Shown here: positions 58,251 through 64,000 of the stretch, in pieces
How positions within the stretch are numbered: position 1 is the first letter of the stretch
How the letters are laid out: each line of letters begins with the position of its first letter
Assembly (NCBI RefSeq): GCF_963576545.1
Contig: NC_083656.1
Coordinates: forward strand, 7,940,811-8,004,810
Direction: 5' to 3'
Length of the DNA: 64,000 nt
Source of the DNA: Limanda limanda
Taxonomy: Eukaryota; Chordata; Actinopteri; Pleuronectiformes; Pleuronectidae
Position numbers and translations under genes: made by a program
Notes under the pieces: generated by a model
What the model was told of the DNA's origin: nothing
What the model saw: the letters and a program-made list of their open reading frames with translations, nothing else
Database searches by the model: none

Positions 58251-58389
58251 CCTGCCAATGGCTTCTGTGAACAATTAGAGGTCGACTTTCCCAGAGTCTC
58301 AAGACCACAGCATCTCAATCTCTGGCCGGGGAGCTCCAGCAGTCGAGCTTGCCAGCAGAGGAACACGATTCTCCTCAAATTCAGGACTG

Positions 58390-58760
58390 AGCTTCTGCTA
58401 TTTATTCACCATTGGCTGTTGGTGAGGTATCTTCTCTCTCGGCCTGTTTATGATTTAACACAACCGCAGAGCTCAATAACAGCAAAATAACTGTGCTGCC
58501 TGGCCTCATTAATATCAAATGAATTGAGTGAGATCACTTCTAAATGTGGGTCTAACAATAATGTTAACTCAATTGCCATAATTTGGAACTTGGACATAGC
58601 ATTAAAACCATAATGCTTTGGTTTGCATGACTATAAATGACTTGGGCCTATGTCGTATTAAACTTAAACTTAATTTCCCATGCCAGGACCGTGCTATGTT
58701 TACTTCTAAATTTACCAAAGCACAAGAGAGGGATGATTAACACGTTGGTTAAAATGCTTC
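58390..58760. promoter_or_regulatory. candidate conserved non-coding element
   Basis: Contains CATTAATATCAAATGAATTG (about 58,507), CCATTGGC and several TTAA/ATTA cores in unique sequence. Confidence 0.33.
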
Positions 58761-61038
58761 ATTAACTTTACAACTAAGCCACGGACTATGAAACTATACG
58801 TAGTGGTAGTGAAAAACATTTGTCACACCAGTTACCATAATAAGCCCGGCAGCTCACCACTAACTGGGAACAGTTGTGCAAGGGGAGGCACGTCTACTGA
58901 TGTAAAACGATCTGTGGGAGCATATAGAAAACTTCCATTTATTTTTTCTTCTCCCGTCGGGGTGAGGAATTTGACTGGCCTATAGACGGCAGGCAGCAGT
59001 TGTTCTCCCATGAGGGTGGGCAAGCATCTGGGAAGAAGTGAGCAGGCGGATCAGGGGATGATGACGGGATCTGCATATGTACAGTTTGGGATTTTCAGAT
59101 TGCAGGACTCAAAAGTGATCCCAAAGGCTAGAGTAGAAAGTGAGAAGAGTGGGTCCATGGAAGTTCCCCAGAAGGCTCAGAGGACTTACAGTAATGGCTC
59201 CCAGGCACATCTACAGCCCCACTACCCTGGGAGACCGGGGGAGGTTTCCTGTTCATCCTTCCAGTTGTGGCATTGCTCAGCTCGTGAGAGAAGCTGCTCT
59301 GCTGCTTAATGCCTCAATGTTCTCTAAATCAACTTCTGAAGTCAAATGAAACCGCAACAAGGCAAATATGAATCTGGTAATTAAACACTGAGGGAGGATC
59401 AAACCCATAACTGAATTAAATCCTTAGAAAACATTTAATTAAAAAAATTAATTAATAAAAAAAAAAAATCTTTGTAATACTCTGCAACAGTGAACACTAC
59501 AGTGAACTTGTGGTTGCTAGCGTTCACTGGTACTGATGTCATTGTAGTATGTGTGCATATCTGTTGCCCAGCTCCCCAAATTCAAAACACTTTCCAGATT
59601 AAAACTAAATTCCATGTTCATCACACTAAATCATAAGTCAAAGTTCATTTCAGAGCATCATGTAGCCCTATGGAAGTGCATAGACAGGAGCACAGAATGT
59701 ATGGTATTCCAAGTGGTTAAAGAAGGTGCATGCCACAGGCGCATATAGCATGTCTGTGCCTTATGCCAGAGGCCTGCCTACTTTCCCTCAAGCAGTGAAT
59801 TCAAGCTGATGCCATGTCCCTCAGGCCCACACTGGACTTGACCGTGTGCCTTGCACTCTTCCCCCAGCTGCTATATGGCAGGAATGGGCGGCGGAGCTGG
59901 CACCTGTCTTTGACAAGCCTCGGCATTCACACTGACTCTGGTTTCCTGAGGGCGGCTGCCTGCCAGTCAGGTGACAAATGCTAACACACACACCGTCTCT
60001 GACACAGACTGTAAACATGCGTGCAACACTGGCAATCCACATCTACTGAACCGAGAGGCACTCAAGTATGATCCCGACCACTTTCAAAGAACCGGCATCA
60101 TAGTGAGAGAGGTCTTAGCCTCTCATGTCTCTCTGTCTGATAGCAAACCCTGCCCTGATTTAGGCTGTGGCTTGGGGCTGTAAACCAAAGCTTCCCACAA
60201 CGCCTCTCACCAGCCTGGCTGTGCTCTAACCACTGGTTTTGCATACCGCTCAGCTTGTGTAACCGTTGAGTGGTTTTTTTGCTACAGCGAAACAATGGCT
60301 GTGTAACAGACTAAGCAGAGTGAGGCCATCTAATGTCAGTGCCTTTCAAGAGAAGATAAACACAGAATATAAAAAAAAAATTACTTGGAGCATCAAGCAA
60401 GCAAGCAAGGAGCTTTTATAAAAAACAAACCAACAGCAACATAGGTGAGACTGCTAGCGGCTGGGATACGATTTCCCAGGTGAGCCTGAGTCATTCTGCT
60501 TAATACCTTCAACCGTCAGTCACTGGCAAACACTACTTTATTACTCAATTTAAAACTTCAGTTCATAGTTCATAAAGAGAATTGAAGACAAACAGGGTCA
60601 GAGTAACTTGTAATGATTAATCAACATTAACAATCACCCTATTGCTCCTATGCATTATGTTGCACTCATTTCTAATTACATTATAACATAGAAATTACGA
60701 TGTTTGTAACAACAAATTAAAACACTTCTTGACAGATTGAAACCAGAACCAGAAATTAGGCTACGGATCTTTTCTTGTACAACATATAATTACTATGACC
60801 GGTATCAGCGTGGCCACGACTGCTGCTTAAAAAAGGCATTTGTTTAACTGGCAGGATGTGGAGGTGCCGACAGGAACCGGATCGAGCTCAGTGCGGCAAA
60901 ACATGCTGGTGCCCAGCGGACCACAGCCACATTCTCCCCACATCATTTGCAAAGCAATCCCACTTCCCTCCCACTCAGCGCATCTTTTTGTCATTTCCAC
61001 ATCCAGGCTCCATTTGTTTTGTCCACTGAGACAGCAAA
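58761..61038. other. intergenic or intronic, no gene seen
   Basis: A run of A/T (59,435-59,470) is followed by CAGTGAAC repeated twice and its reverse complement GTTCACTG at 59,522-59,529, a small inverted-repeat group of unknown origin. Short AAGC repeat at 60,396-60,410. No exon supported. Confidence 0.5.
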
Positions 61039-61054
61039 GGGGGGGGGGGGGGGG
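61039..61054. repeat. G homopolymer
   Basis: About 16 consecutive G. A C run follows at about 61,148-61,157 and another at 61,211-61,218. Confidence 0.9.
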
Positions 61055-61227
61055 AGGAAGAGTGACGAAAAACTTAAGTAAGCGCCCATTGGTCTCAAGG
61101 AGACTGCATTGCAACCATAGAGCATCTTCACATGTGGTCCCTCAACTCCCCCCCCCCAAAAAAAATACACACCCACATCTACCCAACCCATTGAGCCAAC
61201 ACACCCACCTCCCCCCCCGCGCCTGAC

Positions 61228-61530
61228 TAATGTGCCCTGACACTCGTACATCACCCGTAAATTGGCCAAATGAATTAACCACGGCCCCTGCTTAGCTTTA
61301 CGGGCTCTAAATGGATTTTCTCCTCTCCAGGTCTGCCCAATAATTGCATTTATCCATCTTGTTGAAGCCAGGTTTACACACTCCCGATGATCATGCCAAT
61401 CCCCGGATGCATTTTCCGCTCTGGTGGCAAGAGTGTGAGAGATTTGTCATCGACTCATAACAGGTAATTCAAACAACAATTAGCTTGACGACTCTGCCGT
61501 ACGTCAATGTCTGGCTGCTGGTTGGAAGGG
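61228..61530. promoter_or_regulatory. candidate conserved non-coding element
   Basis: Complex unique sequence: GGCCAAATGAATTAACCACG (about 61,263), CCCAATAATTGCATTTATCC (about 61,336), AACAACAATTAGCTTG (about 61,473). Good texture for an ancient enhancer. Confidence 0.43.
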
Positions 61531-63515
61531 ACCTTGGTTAGAGCAATGAGGTGCCTTCTATCGCTTCATATGTCCCTATCTCTCCTGCCCTTCCCTCAGT
61601 GTGATAAATTGAGCCTTGTTACACTTTTTATCTCTCATCCAAGCCTCCAGGTTAAAGCAGCAAACACCCACAGTAGGGTGGAAAGTAGAAGCTACGAGTC
61701 CTCATTGTTCACACACGCTTTCAGACAGAGAGCAGACGCCCGGTGAAGGCAGAGCCGTGAACGTCGGCATCAGTGGGGGTCATCTCCACACTTGTGAATG
61801 TTTGAACAGAAGTGCATTAGACACTGGGGGGGCCCAAAGGACAATTCAGCTAAGTAAACATGCAGCAACTTCCTTCCCTCCGCTCCTCCAGGCCCTGCAC
61901 TGAGACAAGCCACTGTTTAAACAGCACACACAGCATTCCTGTGCCGGGGCCTCAGCCAGCTGCTGCATCCTCACTGCAGGCCGGCCCACCCGCCCGCCGG
62001 AGCAGAGACAGATACAGGCCTTACAACAGCAAGGGTCATCCACTACAGACAAAGGGCTTTTATAGACATGCAAAACTGGACTCATCGCCTCGAAAGGCTC
62101 CTCACCCTTCACTCTGGCTACTGAAATGCTGACAGCCAGAGTTTACAATGACCTGCCCACGGAAGGAAGATTAGCCGAACTGATCACGTCGCTGAGAGAT
62201 CCACTCTGGAACCACCTGTTGGGATGTAGCTGGAAGTTTATCTTTATTGATATTTGAAATATGTTAAGTGTGGTGGTCAATAAAGATACAAGAGGCAGTA
62301 AAGAGGAGATAAAGAGCCTCCAGGTTCCAAAGGGCACAATGACGTGCATCACATGTCACAAAGGCCAACCCAGCTTAGTGATGCCAGTCGGTTATCTCAA
62401 CTTTCATTATGACTGAACAGGTTTCAGACACACAGTACCCGACATTAACCTTTCGCTTACATGCAAAGAGGTGGTAAATGAAAGTGACCACCTCAGGATT
62501 ATGTTTCTAAGTCTCAGCATGAGTGTTTCACACATGCCATCACCTCAGCAGTTATACTCCTGTAAAAAAGATGTTATGGGAGTTACAGGCGAGCGGTTCC
62601 TTACTCGTTTACCCACCAAAGACAAACGTTGGTATTTTGTGGTGTTAATATTGGACTTTGACTCAAACAGCTTCCAAACCAAATATGAAATTCAATCTCT
62701 CACTCCGACAGTTTTGAAAAGAGCCTCCCACAGCGGAACCTGCTGGAATAAAACCATTCTGGGTCAAGACCCGTCATTATTAAAAAAACCAGGATGTAGA
62801 ACAATCGCCCTGTGAGCTTTCCTGCGCCAAAGTATGTGAACGCTAAGTGCAGAAACATCAGCAGGACTGATCCACATTTAATATTTAACACAGCGATCTA
62901 CTAAACCAGCTGTCGTTCAGGACAAGTTTTATTATAGGAAAACTGCAACAGTCATTGCTTCGTCTCGGTGTCGATGCCTCAGCGGTGGACACCATCAGCC
63001 AACGACAGTGAACCGCAGGTCGTTATGTCAATCAAGCAGTCGTTTCAGGGTGACTAGATTTCATTGTTTTCCGCCTCGACAGTGCCACATTCTCTCTTGC
63101 CATTCTATCTGTTTGTCTGCCAGTTCATTTGGTTTCTCTGTCTGTCCGTCAGCTCGTACCCCCCCGGCTTAATGGTAAAGGCCACTCATCGCACTCCGGG
63201 ACAGTTGTCCAAACAAGACACTCCATTCACTCTGACCCCTCGAGGGAGGGAGGCAATTGACGGTTCACTCAGTGCTGTGAGTCAATTTGTTCACTTTTGG
63301 AATTGACCCCGAACACTGCTGACACACCGGCCTCTCACTGGGGTGGAATGAATACGTAATGCTGGGGACGTGGTGGAGGGTGTGGGAGGTATGTGTTGTA
63401 AGTTGAACACACGCTTAAACAATGTTCAGACATGTGTTTTGAGTTTTCAGGCCAACGCAACATGAGTGCAGTTAAAAATACAAAGATCCATTCCAGGGGT
63501 AAAAAGGAGGAATGC
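61531..63515. other. intergenic or intronic, no confident gene
   Basis: A short plus-strand frame from ATG at 62,129 (MLTARVYNDLPTEGRLAELI..., about 43 codons) has a VYNDLP phrase somewhat like the ends of fish retroelement reverse transcriptases (FNDLP/WNDLP...FK..LK..LF). This is too weak to call. Otherwise plain DNA. Confidence 0.45.
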
Positions 63516-63872
63516 TATTATTATTTTTTTGTCTGTGTTTGTTTGTTAGTCTGTCGGTTAGTTTGCAGGATTACACAAAAACTACTGGACGGATTAACAC
63601 AGAACTTGGTGGAAGGAAGCGGTTTGGGTCAGCGCAGAAACTCATTATATTTAGCTGCAGATCCAGATCATAGGGTGGATCCAGGACTTGGTGAAGCAGG
63701 GCAGAATTTCAATTGATTTCTCATGAGATAAATTCATGGATCTTGATGGAGAAAAATCCAGCATGCTTAGAGGACTGATATTAATGAGGGTGTAAAATTT
63801 GGTGCAGATCCAAATAAAAATCTCAGTCTGTTCAGCCTTGGCAGAGGTAAACGCTCTTCTAGAACCCTTCTA
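63516..63872 (+). mobile_element. dispersed fish repeat, copy 3 (near complete)
   Basis: Contains GTTTGTTTGTTAGTCTGTC, then ATTACACAAAAACTACTGGA, AACTTGGTGGAAGGAAGC, GCAGATCCAGATCATAGGG and GTGCAGATCCAAATAAAAAT, ending CTTGGCAGAGGTAAACGCTC. The part 63,751-63,830 aligns with copy 2 (31,068-31,147). Same orientation as the other two. The reading matches a repeat very common in teleosts; whether it is a SINE, LINE tail or other unit is unknown to me. Confidence 0.8.
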
Positions 63873-64000
63873 ATTTAAAAAGTATACAGTCCGTAGAACA
63901 GAATTTAATTGTTATCTTTTTTAATTTACACAACCAATCATATCCCCAAACACTTGTGCACCCCATGCAGTATTACCTGCACAATAGTAGGCAGCTCTGT
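63873..64000. other. no feature seen
   Basis: AT-rich tail of the window. Confidence 0.6.

Noticed and set aside
62129..62260. Reverse-transcriptase-like tail (VYNDLP...)
   Set aside because: A single short phrase, no upstream polymerase motifs and no second copy; not enough to call a retroelement.

Overview
This window looks like teleost fish nuclear DNA with no protein-coding gene that I can identify with confidence. The teleost call rests on four things: very dense (CA)n/(GT)n and (GA)n microsatellites, three copies of a dispersed repeat whose ends read like a family common in fish genomes, several MITE-like DNA-transposon remnants, and a telomere-like minisatellite flanked by CA tracts. 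Open frames are short, low-complexity or unrecognised. No rRNA, tRNA, CRISPR or bacterial-type operon structure is visible.

Layout. 1-8.2 kb: microsatellite-rich flank with one dispersed repeat (379-490), one 405-bp inverted-terminal element (3195-3599), and a small CpG-rich patch with a perfect CRE palindrome directly before an ATG (3660-3960). 8.2-22.3 kb: a different texture, with long high-complexity blocks, preserved CpGs, many homeodomain-, SOX- and NFI-type sites and few long microsatellites. This is the look of a developmental regulatory block full of conserved non-coding elements. At its left edge is a CpG island (about 10.26-11.1 kb) with two minus-strand splice-donor-like sites (ATG followed by GTAAG) at 11,384 and 10,137; these are the best, still weak, hint of the 5' end of a minus-strand gene. 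22.3-42.6 kb: mostly plain intergenic or intronic DNA with islands of complex sequence (about 23.9, 26.5, 29.3 and 38.5-39.1 kb), a second repeat copy (30,972-31,214) and a 637-bp MITE with inverted repeats of over 50 bp (34,128-34,764). 42.67-44.67 kb: an imperfect tandem duplication, one copy of which carries a 134-bp GT tract. 44.7-51.6 kb: low-complexity GC-rich DNA, a hAT-like remnant and a decayed monomeric repeat. 51.6-61.5 kb: further candidate regulatory elements among microsatellites. 63.5-63.9 kb: the third repeat copy.

How it may work: the window is most simply read as part of a gene desert or a very large intron whose complex blocks are enhancers for a developmental gene. Conservation was not measured. 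Every conserved-element call is made from sequence texture and motifs only and needs an alignment to other vertebrates.
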